From Chitinispirillales bacterium (GTDB taxonomy: Bacteria; Fibrobacterota; Chitinivibrionia; Chitinivibrionales; Chitinispirillaceae), in contig JAIRUL010000138.1 in NCBI GenBank assembly GCA_031254445.1, positions 1-9,155 on the forward strand: a stretch of 9,155 nt of DNA. The letters run 5' to 3'. Under the pieces are notes generated by a model. That model searched no databases and had not been told where the DNA came from. It saw only the letters and a program-made list of their open reading frames with translations. This document shows, one piece after another, positions 1-6,906 of the stretch; within the stretch, counting starts at the first letter, position 1, and each line of letters opens with the position of its first letter. The position numbers were made by a program, and so were the translations under genes.

Positions 1-846
1 TGGGTGAATCCGGGCGATATTCGGGAAATCAAGCGCCTTGCGAAGCTTATGAACACCCGCGCGGTCTTCTTCCCCGATCAAAGCGGTGTGCTTGACGCGC
101 CCATGACCGGCAAGTACGAGATGTATCCCGAGGGCGGCACCGCGATAGACGAGATCCGCAGCCTCGGCGACAGCAAAGGGCTTATTGCGCTGGGCGAGAT
201 CACGAACATCGAGCCCGCAGAGCTAATGGAGAAAAAGTGGAAGGTGCCGTTTACCCTGCTTCCCATGCCGGTAGGCGTCGCCTACACCGACCAGTACGTG
301 ATGGCGTTAAGGAACGCCTCCAAGTTTGAGATTCCGGCTGAGTTGGAGGCGGAGCGCGGGCGGCTTGTCGATTTGCTCCTAGACTCCGCTCAGTACACCT
401 GCGGCAAAAAGGTTGCCATCTTCGGCGACCCCGACGTGGTCATCGGCCTTACGTCGCTGGCGCTTGAGATGGGGATGATCCCTAGGTACGTCATCACGGG
501 GACGCCGAAAGAGGAGTTTACGCGCAAGGTTGAGGCGCTCTTTTCGCAGTACGATGTTACCGGTTGCACGGTCAAGGCGAACGCCGACCTCTTTGAGCTT
601 CACCAGTGGATAAAGAACGAGAAGGCCGACCTCATGATCGGCTCGACCTACGGCAAGCAAATAGCAAGGGCCGAAGACATCCCCTTTATTCGCGCCGGGT
701 TTCCGGTGATAGACCGGTACGGCGGGCCGCTGCAGCCCATCGTCGGCTACAACGGCGGCGCCTACCTAGTGGAGAAGATTGTCAACGCGCTCCTAGATAG
801 GTTCGACCGCGACGTCGCCGACGAAGACTTTGAGCTTGTGCTGTGA
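1..846 (+). CDS. nifK: Nitrogenase MoFe protein beta chain NifK, 3' part
   Basis: This is the C-terminal 281 residues of the beta subunit of the alpha2beta2 dinitrogenase (component I), which reduces N2 in the cytoplasm together with NifD and NifH. The frame is open from base 1, so the gene begins upstream; the GTG at base 4 is internal. Recognisable segments are FFPDQSGVLDAPMTGKYEMYP near the left edge, the ERGRLVDLLLDSAQY helix, GKKVAIFGDPD, LMIGSTYGKQIA, and the terminal FPVIDRYGGP...GYNGGAYLVEKIVNALLDR ending in DEDFELVL. From memory these track the Clostridium pasteurianum NifK closely, and they fit NifK better than VnfK or AnfK. The P-cluster cysteine ligands lie in the N-terminal part and cannot be checked here. 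The stop overlaps the nifE start, suggesting translational coupling. Confidence in the family is high. Confidence 0.96.
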   Translation, partial: WVNPGDIREIKRLAKLMNTRAVFFPDQSGVLDAPMTGKYEMYPEGGTAIDEIRSLGDSKGLIALGEITNIEPAELMEKKWKVPFTLLPMPVGVAYTDQYVMALRNASKFEIPAELEAERGRLVDLLLDSAQYTCGKKVAIFGDPDVVIGLTSLALEMGMIPRYVITGTPKEEFTRKVEALFSQYDVTGCTVKANADLFELHQWIKNEKADLMIGSTYGKQIARAEDIPFIRAGFPVIDRYGGPLQPIVGYNGGAYLVEKIVNALLDRFDRDVADEDFELVL

Positions 847-2189
847 CGAAGAGCGTTCTTGAAGAGCGCAAGGCGTCTATCTCCGATAGGCGCGAAACAG
901 GCGGAGGGATAAGCTGCGAGCGCGAAAGCGTCTCCGGCGCGGTAAGCCAGCGGGCGTGCGTCTACTGCGGCGCGCGCGTTGTGCTTAACCCGATCACCGA
1001 CGCCTACCACATTGTCCACGGCCCCATCGGCTGCGCGAGCTACACGTGGGACATCCGCGGCAGCCTCACCTCCGGCGCCGATACTTTCCGCAACAGTTTT
1101 TCCACAGATTTGCGCGAAGCGGATGTTGTCTTCGGCGGCGCGAAAAAATTGGCCGCCGCGATCGACGAGCTTGTGGAAAGCGCCAAACCCGCCCCGAAAC
1201 TGATATTCGTCTTCGCGACCTGCATAGTCGGCGTAATCGGCGACGACGTGGACGCGGTCTGCCGCGCGGCTGAGGCGAAGCACGGCATCCGCGTTATCCC
1301 CGTAAAAGCTCCCGGATTCTCTGGGACTAAATCGCTAGGCTACAGAATGGCTTGCGACGCGATTATGGCCTTAGTTCTCCCCCATGCGAACCAATCGAAG
1401 CGCTTCGGCGTGAACATTCTCGGCGATTTCAACCTTGCCGGGGAGATGTGGATCATCAAAGGCTACCTCGAGCAGATAGGTATTCCGGTCGTGTCAACCA
1501 TCACCGGAGACTCGTCGTACAAAAAGCTAATCCTTGCCCCCTCCGCCTCGCTTAACCTAGTGCAGTGCGCGGGGTCGTCGGCGTACCTCGCGGAGCGGAT
1601 GGAGGCGGAGTTCGGGATGCCGAGCGTTAGGGTGAGTTTTTATGGCATTGAAGACACTACAAATTCGTTGCTCCGCGTGGCGGACGCGCTTGGCAAGCCG
1701 GAAATCTCGGAGCGCGCGCGGAAGTTCGCGGCGGAGCGCACGGCGCAAATAATGCCCGTCATTGCAAAATACAAACCGCATTTGGAGGGGAAGCGCGCGG
1801 CCATCTTCGTGGGGGGCGGCTTCAAGGCGATTTCGCTAATTCGCCAGTTCAACGAGCTGGGGATGGAGGCGGTCGTGGTCGGCACGCAGACCGGGAAGAA
1901 GGACGAGTACGAGGTGATAAACTCGCTTGTGAACAGCGGCACGGTGGTGCTAGACGACGCCAACCCCGCCGAGCTTGAAAAATTCATGACGGAAAAGAAG
2001 GCGGATATCCTAGTAGGCGGAGTAAAAGAGCGCCCCTTAGCCTACAAACTCGGCATGGCGTTTTGCGACCACAACCACGAGCGCAAGCATCCGCTGGCAG
2101 GCTTCGAGGGGATAGAAAATTTTGTAAGAGAAATACACAATTCCATCAACAGCCCCGTCTGGAAATACGTAAAAGGGGACGCGGCATGA
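843..2189 (+). CDS. nifE: FeMo-co scaffold protein NifE
   Basis: NifE (448 residues, normal length) pairs with NifN to form the NifEN scaffold, a structural relative of NifDK on which NifB-co is converted to FeMo-co precursor. The N-terminal pattern CERESVSGAVSQRACVYCGA (Cys25, Cys39, Cys42), GPIGCASYTWD (Cys64) and FATCIVGVIGDD (Cys127) is classical NifE. Cys39, Cys64 and Cys127 correspond to the ligands of the permanent [4Fe-4S] cluster. LVQCAGSSAYLAE places Cys242 at the position equivalent to the FeMo-co cysteine of NifD. The C-terminal GGVKERPLAYKLG and CDHNHERKHPLAGFEG are typical. The start is a GTG at 843 that overlaps the nifK TGA (GTGA); the reading MTKSVLEERKASI fits the family N-terminus. 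The ribosome site is weak, so coupling to nifK is likely. The gene ends in ATGA, where the ATG begins a decayed copy of the nifN-B start (see repeat). Confidence 0.97.
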   Translation: MTKSVLEERKASISDRRETGGGISCERESVSGAVSQRACVYCGARVVLNPITDAYHIVHGPIGCASYTWDIRGSLTSGADTFRNSFSTDLREADVVFGGAKKLAAAIDELVESAKPAPKLIFVFATCIVGVIGDDVDAVCRAAEAKHGIRVIPVKAPGFSGTKSLGYRMACDAIMALVLPHANQSKRFGVNILGDFNLAGEMWIIKGYLEQIGIPVVSTITGDSSYKKLILAPSASLNLVQCAGSSAYLAERMEAEFGMPSVRVSFYGIEDTTNSLLRVADALGKPEISERARKFAAERTAQIMPVIAKYKPHLEGKRAAIFVGGGFKAISLIRQFNELGMEAVVVGTQTGKKDEYEVINSLVNSGTVVLDDANPAELEKFMTEKKADILVGGVKERPLAYKLGMAFCDHNHERKHPLAGFEGIENFVREIHNSINSPVWKYVKGDAA

Positions 2190-2194
2190 GCGGC
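2171..2194 (+). repeat. Imperfect copy of the nifN-B start region at the nifE stop (copy 1)
   Basis: The 24 bases spanning the nifE stop match 4285-4308, the ribosome-site and start region of nifN-B, at about 19 of 24 positions. The common core is GGACG, two variable bases, then GCATGAGCGG with the ATG aligned. Here the ATG (2186-2188) overlaps the nifE TGA as ATGA, the arrangement expected if nifN-B once followed nifE directly. From this ATG only 11 codons (MSGRHIRIQSL) are read before TAA at 2219. In-frame AAC CCT follows at 2222, as it does at nifN-B codons 11-12. The similarity is visible; reading it as a remnant is inference. Confidence 0.5.
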
Positions 2195-2221
2195 AGGCAT
2201 ATACGTATCCAATCATTGTAA

Positions 2222-2287
2222 AACCCTATAGTTTTTTATATAAAGATGGTATATAGTGATGATAATATAGGGGTTGCCGAAAACGGC
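2222..2287. promoter_or_regulatory. AT-rich spacer with inverted repeats; possible promoter of the inserted genes
   Basis: The 167 bases between nifE and the next gene are AT-rich. They hold an imperfect inverted repeat, AACCCTATA (2222-2230) against TATAGGGGTT (2266-2275), with a one-base bulge, and a small hairpin GCCG-AAAA-CGGC (2276-2287). The AT-rich loop between the arms (TTTTTTATATAAAG, GATAAT) could contain a sigma-70 type -10 element, but no convincing -35 is seen. I saw no sigma-54 -24/-12 pair. It may be a promoter for the inserted genes, an operator-like dyad, or the edge of an inserted segment. Confidence 0.3.
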
Positions 2288-2325
2288 TAGATGTTTCGAA
2301 CCAAAGAAGAGGAGGCGATAAATAG

Positions 2326-2382
2326 ATGACTGTTAATGGTATTAAGGAGATTGTAAATGAACTATATATATTTATGTATTAA
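2326..2382 (+). CDS. Possible 18-residue leader peptide overlapping the next gene
   Basis: A strong ribosome-binding site, AGAGGAGG (2307-2314), sits 11 bases before an ATG that reads MTVNGIKEIVNELYIFMY and stops at TAA. The frame runs over the start of the exported-protein gene at 2357 in a different frame, so ribosomes finishing here would pass that start. It could be a leader or coupling peptide, the truncated N-terminus of a decayed gene, or chance. Nothing recognisable is encoded. It is listed because the ribosome site is better than that of most genes in the window. Confidence 0.3.
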   Translation: MTVNGIKEIVNELYIFMY

Positions 2383-3028
2383 TGAATATTCCAAAGGCTA
2401 TGGGCGCGTTTATGCCAGAGCGCTTTTGTGTCTGTTATTATTGGTTTGCCCGTTATATGCCAATGTCAACCTTTATGTCAAGGAAAATATTAATTATTTT
2501 GTAAATATGATTAATGACCGCTCTTTTCGAAATAAATTGGAGGGTCGTGGCCACAGCTACCGGTGGTTGCTAGATATGAAAAAAAATAATCGTTATATAC
2601 TAATAGATTCGCAGGTCAGTAGCTTGTCGGCAATAATAATGCATGAATTTAGGGAATTTCCATCAAATATTGGCAGTGTATATATGAATGACTCTCTCTG
2701 TGTTGCATTTTTCGTAGCGGTGTTTTGTGACACAACTATATCCGATGAAGTCACATCTATTAGTAGGCGAAACGGTGCGCTTACCATATTGCTCAACGAA
2801 ACATCGTCCGGTGTTCTCATGCCGCACCGTGAAAAAATACTTTTCTATATGAAAAACTGGAAATGGGCTTCTTTTGATGAAAAAGCAATCGTAGCGGCGC
2901 GTCTGAAATGTACCGAAAAGGAACGCGCCTCTCTTTTCAATGGGCGGGTAGCGATAGATTCTCTTCCGCTTACGGCGCGGGTTTGGTACGGAGATAAAAA
3001 GGCGATTGTTGTATGCGTGGATGTATGA
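2357..3028 (+). CDS. Exported protein of unknown function (223 aa)
   Basis: I do not recognise this family. The start ATG at 2357 is preceded by AAGGAG (2344-2348 core) at about 8 bases, a good ribosome site. The N-terminus has a basic segment (K13, R17, R21), then a hydrophobic core at about residues 22-34 (ALLCLLLLVCPLY) and a plausible signal-peptidase site after Ala35, so the protein is probably exported or membrane-anchored; the N-region is rather long. The mature part is mixed alpha/beta in look, with a hydrophobic stretch VAFFVAVFC near residue 116 and a C-terminal part containing AARLKCTEKERASLF and LPLTARVWYGDKKA. The gene is clearly AT-richer than nifE and uses different codons (many ATA, TAT, AAT). 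It lies between nifE and nifN-B, where no such gene is expected, and is probably an insertion. No role in nitrogen fixation can be read from it. Confidence 0.7.
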   Translation: MNYIYLCINEYSKGYGRVYARALLCLLLLVCPLYANVNLYVKENINYFVNMINDRSFRNKLEGRGHSYRWLLDMKKNNRYILIDSQVSSLSAIIMHEFREFPSNIGSVYMNDSLCVAFFVAVFCDTTISDEVTSISRRNGALTILLNETSSGVLMPHREKILFYMKNWKWASFDEKAIVAARLKCTEKERASLFNGRVAIDSLPLTARVWYGDKKAIVVCVDV

Positions 3029-3098
3029 CCACTATAAGGTCAAGCCTTTAGACCCGCCGCCGTATCCGTATTTTGGACGGCCATGTTTGCGGTATTAG
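3021..3098 (+). CDS. Possible 25-residue ORF or shifted C-terminal tail
   Basis: An ATG at 3021 overlaps the stop of the preceding gene (ATGTATGA) and reads 25 codons to TAG, with a striking proline and aromatic run, PLDPPPYPYFGRP. There is no clear ribosome site. Two explanations fit: a tiny coupled ORF, or the original C-terminal tail of the upstream protein displaced by a frameshift, since this frame is open back to 2958. A chance ORF is also possible. The amino acid composition looks more protein-like than random, but that is weak evidence. Confidence 0.2.
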   Translation: MYDHYKVKPLDPPPYPYFGRPCLRY

Positions 3099-3240
3099 GT
3101 GGCGGTGAGCTTAAGGTACAGAAAATTGAGGATTCATGGTGAAAACGATTACTACTCTCAATGGACAAAGATTGGAGGTAGAAGCGATGGCGAGCAATAA
3201 AACCATTATTCTATATGGGTATTTAACGAAAAGGATTACC
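3099..3240. other. Spacer with alternative starts for the downstream lipoprotein gene
   Basis: This stretch holds no separate gene that I can support. It is in frame with the lipoprotein gene from an ATG at 3136 and again from an ATG at 3187, the latter preceded by GGAGG at 3173-3177. Using either would put 18 to 35 extra residues before the signal sequence, which is unusual for an exported protein. A 19-codon ORF (MFAVLGGGELKVQKIEDSW, 3083-3142) also overlaps. The sequence may be remnants of a decayed gene or a 5' leader. Confidence 0.35.
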
Positions 3241-4275
3241 ATGCGTAAAACTTTGCCAATATCGTTATTCGCCGCTATTGCAGTAGCGGGGGTGGTTATG
3301 ACCTCGACCTGCAACAATAATCCGGCGTGGCTCGAAGTCACCGAGGCGTCGTTGATTGGGGATTGGACTCCTTTTAACTACGACGATGCTTTTATTTATA
3401 TGACGCTTGCGCCTGACGGAAATAACTTCGGAGGAACCCTTTGGTATGAGTATTGCTATTGGACGGAATGGCAACTATTCAACGGCGACCCTTGGCATCT
3501 AAAAGGGGATACCTTGTGCATGAAGTATTATAGTAAAAACGCGTCATGTTTAGATGATTGCGAGGGTGTGACCGCCAGGCTCTTGGTTAAGGTATCGTCT
3601 AATGAGTTGAGAACAAAATTGGTTGATTGGATTTTAACTTCCGGCGACACCATTGTTATTAAAGACGACGATTGGTCAGCCTATAAGAGAGTAGACGCTT
3701 CCAAACGCAAGGCTGAACTTAAAAACGCTGTGCCGATGATGCCGGTTTTCTACAAAGACTTATCTTTACAAGACGGGGTGTTATGGGTAAATAGCGCCGG
3801 CAATAAATCTCTTAAATTTTGGCTTAGAGACAGCCACAGTGCCGAGGTTTTTGAATATATCGAAAGAAACGCCGAAACGGGGGATTCCGTAGTATACACG
3901 CATTTGGACAACGGTAGGTGCGACGCTCCCGCTTGGTATACCACGCACGGCGCAAACGGCAACCGTTTAGTTCTAAGAAACGCAACTGTGGACGGGTTTA
4001 GGAGCTTAGGGAATTTTGTTTTCGAGTATAGCATCGTCACCACCGGGTTCTTAGATGTAATGACGATGCGCCGCATCGAGAACGGGGAGCCTGTCGGCGA
4101 TTTTGAAACGTGGGTGAGAGATTGCAACGATGTGATATGCGGCGACGGGTGGGACGAGGACGGTTTGTTAAAGCGGTCTAAAATGTGCCCGTTTTTCCTT
4201 ATGCCCCATAAATATCCCCCTTTTTTGCGTCACGGCATAATCAAAGGGACGATGCAGGAGCAGTGGAACCAATAA
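3241..4275 (+). CDS. Probable lipoprotein with lipocalin-like domains, function unknown
   Basis: From the ATG at 3241 (AAGGA at 3231-3235, 5 bases upstream) the 344-residue product begins MRKTLPISLFAAIAVAGVVM and continues TSTC. This is a short basic N-region, a hydrophobic core and a cysteine at residue 24 followed by NNN, as in bacterial lipoproteins. The lipobox (TSTC) is not canonical, so a simple secreted protein is also possible. Residues about 38-150 (LIGDWTPFNYDD, a middle with alternating beta-strand patterns, then DDDWSAYKRV) look like a lipocalin/calycin-like beta domain. Residues about 170-300 may be a second diverged copy (LQDGVLWVNSAGNKSLKFWL to MTMRRIENG). The tail has CNDVICGDGWDEDG and a further Cys. 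In-frame starts at 3136 and 3187 exist but would bury the signal sequence. It belongs to the block separating nifE from nifN-B; a link to nitrogen fixation is not evident. The domain call rests on pattern only. Confidence 0.65.
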   Translation: MRKTLPISLFAAIAVAGVVMTSTCNNNPAWLEVTEASLIGDWTPFNYDDAFIYMTLAPDGNNFGGTLWYEYCYWTEWQLFNGDPWHLKGDTLCMKYYSKNASCLDDCEGVTARLLVKVSSNELRTKLVDWILTSGDTIVIKDDDWSAYKRVDASKRKAELKNAVPMMPVFYKDLSLQDGVLWVNSAGNKSLKFWLRDSHSAEVFEYIERNAETGDSVVYTHLDNGRCDAPAWYTTHGANGNRLVLRNATVDGFRSLGNFVFEYSIVTTGFLDVMTMRRIENGEPVGDFETWVRDCNDVICGDGWDEDGLLKRSKMCPFFLMPHKYPPFLRHGIIKGTMQEQWNQ

Positions 4276-4284
4276 AAAATAAGC

Positions 4285-4308
4285 AAAAAAGGACGTAGCA
4301 TGAGCGGT
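4285..4308 (+). repeat. nifN-B ribosome-site and start region, matched at the nifE stop (copy 2)
   Basis: This is the second copy of the repeat seen at 2171-2194. Here it provides the working ribosome site (AAAGGA, 4288-4293, about 6 bases before the ATG) and the first codons ATG AGC GG of nifN-B. Read in the frame equivalent to nifE, the copy gives AKKDVA then stop, against VKGDAA then stop at the true nifE end. The two copies are 2.1 kb apart and flank both inserted genes. Confidence 0.5.
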
Positions 4309-6906
4309 AATTTAGTCAATTTAAATGTAAACCCTTGCAAGATGTGCATGCCCATGGGCGCGATTAGCGCGCTTTGGGGCATAAAGGGCTGTATGCCCAT
4401 TCTCCACGGTTCGCAGGGCTGCGCGACCTACATCCGGCGGCACATGTCTACGCACTACAACGAGCCTATAGACATCGCATCGTCGTCGCTAACCGAAGAG
4501 GGGACGGTGTTTGGCGGCGAGGCGAATTTGCTAAAAGGGTTGCGGAACATGATAGACCTCTATAGGCCGGAGGTGATCGGGGTGTGCACCACCTGCCTTG
4601 CGGAGACGATCGGCGAGGACGTGGGCGCTATCGTGAAAAGGTTTTACGAACAGAACCCGGGGCTAGATGTAAAGATAATCAATGTCGCGTCGCCCGGCTA
4701 CGGCGGGACGCAGAACGAGGGGTGGTTCGCGGCCATTCGCGGGGTTTTGGAGCAGACGGAACCGAACAACGCGCAAAACGGCAAAGTCAATATCATTACG
4801 CCGATGATAAGCCCAGCGGATACGCGCTGGCTCAAAGGTTTTTTGGCTGAGATGGGGGTTGACTATATAATGCTGCCGGATCTTTCCGACAATTTGGACG
4901 GGGCGACGGAGAAGCATTACAATAGGCTAAAGACGGAGGGGACGCCAATATCGGAGATTGCGGCGATGGCGGGCGCGAAGCTTACTATAGAATTTTCCGA
5001 ATTTACCGATGAGGCGAATTCTCCGGCAGAATATTTGAAATCGGCTCATGGCGTGGGCTATGTCAAATTGCCGCTGCCCGTGGGGGTGCGCGGCATGGAT
5101 GCGCTAATAAAAGTTTTAACGGAGGCGGGCGGGGTCGTTACGGGCAATATAAAAAAGGCGCGCGGGCGCTACGTCGACGCGATGGTGGATTCCCACAAAT
5201 ATAGCGCGCAGGCGCGGGCCGCAGTGTTCGGCGATCCGGATTTCGCAGCCGCGATGGTGCGGCTGTGCTGCGAAAACGGCATCTTTCCGCTTCTAGCGGC
5301 GACGGGTTCGGTTTCCTTAAAATTGCGCGATGCGCTTGCGGGGGAGATGGCGGCGGCGGCTGAGTTTCATTTCGCGGATAATACGAAGATACTTGACGAC
5401 AGCGACTTCGCGGAGATCGAGAAGGCGTGCGTCGAGCTCGGCGCTAATTTGCTCATCGGCAGTTCCGACGGGCGGCGCATCTCGCACAAGCACAATATCC
5501 CGCTCATACGCTGCGCGTTCCCCATACACGATTTTGTCGGCGGGCAGCGGACGCGCATACTCGGGTTTGACGGGTCGCTGAATATACTGGATCAAGCTGC
5601 GAACGCGATGCTTGAAAAGACGGAGACGACGTTCCGCGCCGATTTGCACGGCAAATTTTATCAGCGTCAAACGGGTAGCCTTGCAAGCAATAATATTGAC
5701 GATAAAACCGCCGCCCACCCGTGTTTCGGCGAGCGCGCCTGCAAGAACGCCCGCGTCCACTTGCCGGTCGCGCCGGAGTGCAATATTCAGTGCAACTACT
5801 GCCTGCGCAATTTTGATTGCATGAACGAGAGCCGCCCTGGGGTTACGTCCAAAATACTCGCTCCAGCCGAGGCGTTTGCGCGTTATATCAAATTGAAAGA
5901 GTCCATGCCGAACCTTACGGTCGTTGGCGTAGCGGGGCCCGGGGACGCGCTGGCGAACTTTGACAAGCTCCGCGAGACTTTGCGCCTTATCCGCGAATAT
6001 GACCCGTTTGTTACTTTTTGCATCGCCACGAACGGGCTTCTGCTCCCGCAGTATGTCTCGGAGCTGCATGAGCTGGGCGTCAGCCACGTCACGGTAACGA
6101 TGAACGCGGTCGACCCCGCCATCGGCGCGAAAATCTGCAAGCATATCCACTACATGGGCAGGACGTATACGGGGCTTGAGGGGGCCGCTATCCTTTTGGC
6201 CAACCAGCTTGCCGGAATTAAAATGCTATCCGATGCCGGAATTGTCTGCAAGGTGAATTGCGTAACGCTTAAGGGCGTAAACGACCACCATATTTACGAG
6301 GTGACGAAAGCGGCGGCGGGCTTGGGCGCGTTTATGGCGAATATCATGCCGCACCTTCCGGTGAAGGGGACGGCGTTTGAAGATTTGGAGCGCATGACAA
6401 ATAGGGAGATAATGGCCCTCCGCGAAGAGTGCGGCGTAAACATTAGGCAGATGACGCACTGCCGCCAGTGCCGCTCCGACGCGGCTGGGACGCTCGACGA
6501 AGATATTTCGATTGACCTTAGGGAATGCGCCGCCGGAAAGCCGCAATCCGCAAAGGCTAAGCGCTTTGCCGTCGCCACCAAAACCGGCGCTGTTGTAGAC
6601 ATGCACTTCGGCCACGCCGACGAATTTTATATTTACGAAGGCGACGAAGCGGCCGCACAGTTTATAGAGACCCGCAAGGTGAGCAAGTATTGCAACGGCC
6701 CCCAATGCGATAGCAAAGAGGATAGGTGGGAATCGGTCATTCAAGCCGTTTCCGACTGCGTTGCGGTGCTGGCGCTTAGAATAGGCCCTGCGCCGGAGAA
6801 GCGGTTAAAGGAGAAAGGCATTGATGTTATCATAACTTACGAAAGGGTAGAAACTGCCGTCGTAGAGGCGGCGAAAAAAAAGGGAGGTGTTTATGGTATC
6901 GCCTAA
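4300..6906 (+). CDS. nifN-B: NifN-NifB fusion with a C-terminal NifX-like domain
   Basis: This 868-residue protein joins successive FeMo-co assembly steps. Residues 1 to about 445 are NifN: NVNPCKMCMPMGA (Cys13, Cys16), GCMPILHGSQGC (Cys31, Cys41), VCTTCLAETIGEDV, AAVFGDPDFAAAM, and LIGSSDGRRISHKHNIPLIRCAFPIHD near the end. Cys41 probably matches the NifN cluster ligand. A short linker leads to NifB at about 470-735, the radical-SAM enzyme that makes NifB-co: HPCFGERAC (His473, Cys475), the SAM cluster motif CNIQCNYC (Cys494, Cys498, Cys501), FDCMNESRPGV (Cys507), GVAGPGDALAN, and THCRQCRSDAAG (Cys721, Cys724). Residues about 754-868 (RFAVATKTG, MHFGHADEFYIYE) are a NifX/NafY-like cofactor-binding domain, usual at the NifB C-terminus. 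All key NifB cysteines are present, so it should be active. NifN-B fusions are known from clostridia and other anaerobes. The start has a good ribosome site; the end overlaps the ferredoxin gene. Confidence 0.96.
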   Translation: MSGNLVNLNVNPCKMCMPMGAISALWGIKGCMPILHGSQGCATYIRRHMSTHYNEPIDIASSSLTEEGTVFGGEANLLKGLRNMIDLYRPEVIGVCTTCLAETIGEDVGAIVKRFYEQNPGLDVKIINVASPGYGGTQNEGWFAAIRGVLEQTEPNNAQNGKVNIITPMISPADTRWLKGFLAEMGVDYIMLPDLSDNLDGATEKHYNRLKTEGTPISEIAAMAGAKLTIEFSEFTDEANSPAEYLKSAHGVGYVKLPLPVGVRGMDALIKVLTEAGGVVTGNIKKARGRYVDAMVDSHKYSAQARAAVFGDPDFAAAMVRLCCENGIFPLLAATGSVSLKLRDALAGEMAAAAEFHFADNTKILDDSDFAEIEKACVELGANLLIGSSDGRRISHKHNIPLIRCAFPIHDFVGGQRTRILGFDGSLNILDQAANAMLEKTETTFRADLHGKFYQRQTGSLASNNIDDKTAAHPCFGERACKNARVHLPVAPECNIQCNYCLRNFDCMNESRPGVTSKILAPAEAFARYIKLKESMPNLTVVGVAGPGDALANFDKLRETLRLIREYDPFVTFCIATNGLLLPQYVSELHELGVSHVTVTMNAVDPAIGAKICKHIHYMGRTYTGLEGAAILLANQLAGIKMLSDAGIVCKVNCVTLKGVNDHHIYEVTKAAAGLGAFMANIMPHLPVKGTAFEDLERMTNREIMALREECGVNIRQMTHCRQCRSDAAGTLDEDISIDLRECAAGKPQSAKAKRFAVATKTGAVVDMHFGHADEFYIYEGDEAAAQFIETRKVSKYCNGPQCDSKEDRWESVIQAVSDCVAVLALRIGPAPEKRLKEKGIDVIITYERVETAVVEAAKKKGGVYGIA

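Noticed and set aside
1..846. Alternative nitrogenase subunit (VnfK or AnfK) instead of NifK
   Set aside because: The segments follow the molybdenum-type NifK of anaerobes, and no vnf/anf-specific delta-subunit gene is present nearby.
762..1283. Minus-strand open frame across the nifK end and nifE start
   Set aside because: It is antisense to conserved NifK and NifE sequence, with no recognisable protein and no ribosome site support.
2190..2356. Sigma-54 (-24/-12) promoter or NifA site
   Set aside because: No TGGCAC-N5-TTGC element or TGT-N10-ACA site was found on reading the spacer.
2190..4299. The inserted block as an insertion sequence or transposon
   Set aside because: No transposase, integrase or clear terminal inverted repeats were seen; only the imperfect 24-base flanking similarity is present.
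5317..6150. Long open frame of 277 codons on the minus strand within nifN-B
   Set aside because: It lies antisense to the conserved NifN and NifB core and shows an Arg-rich composition typical of a GC-rich shadow frame.
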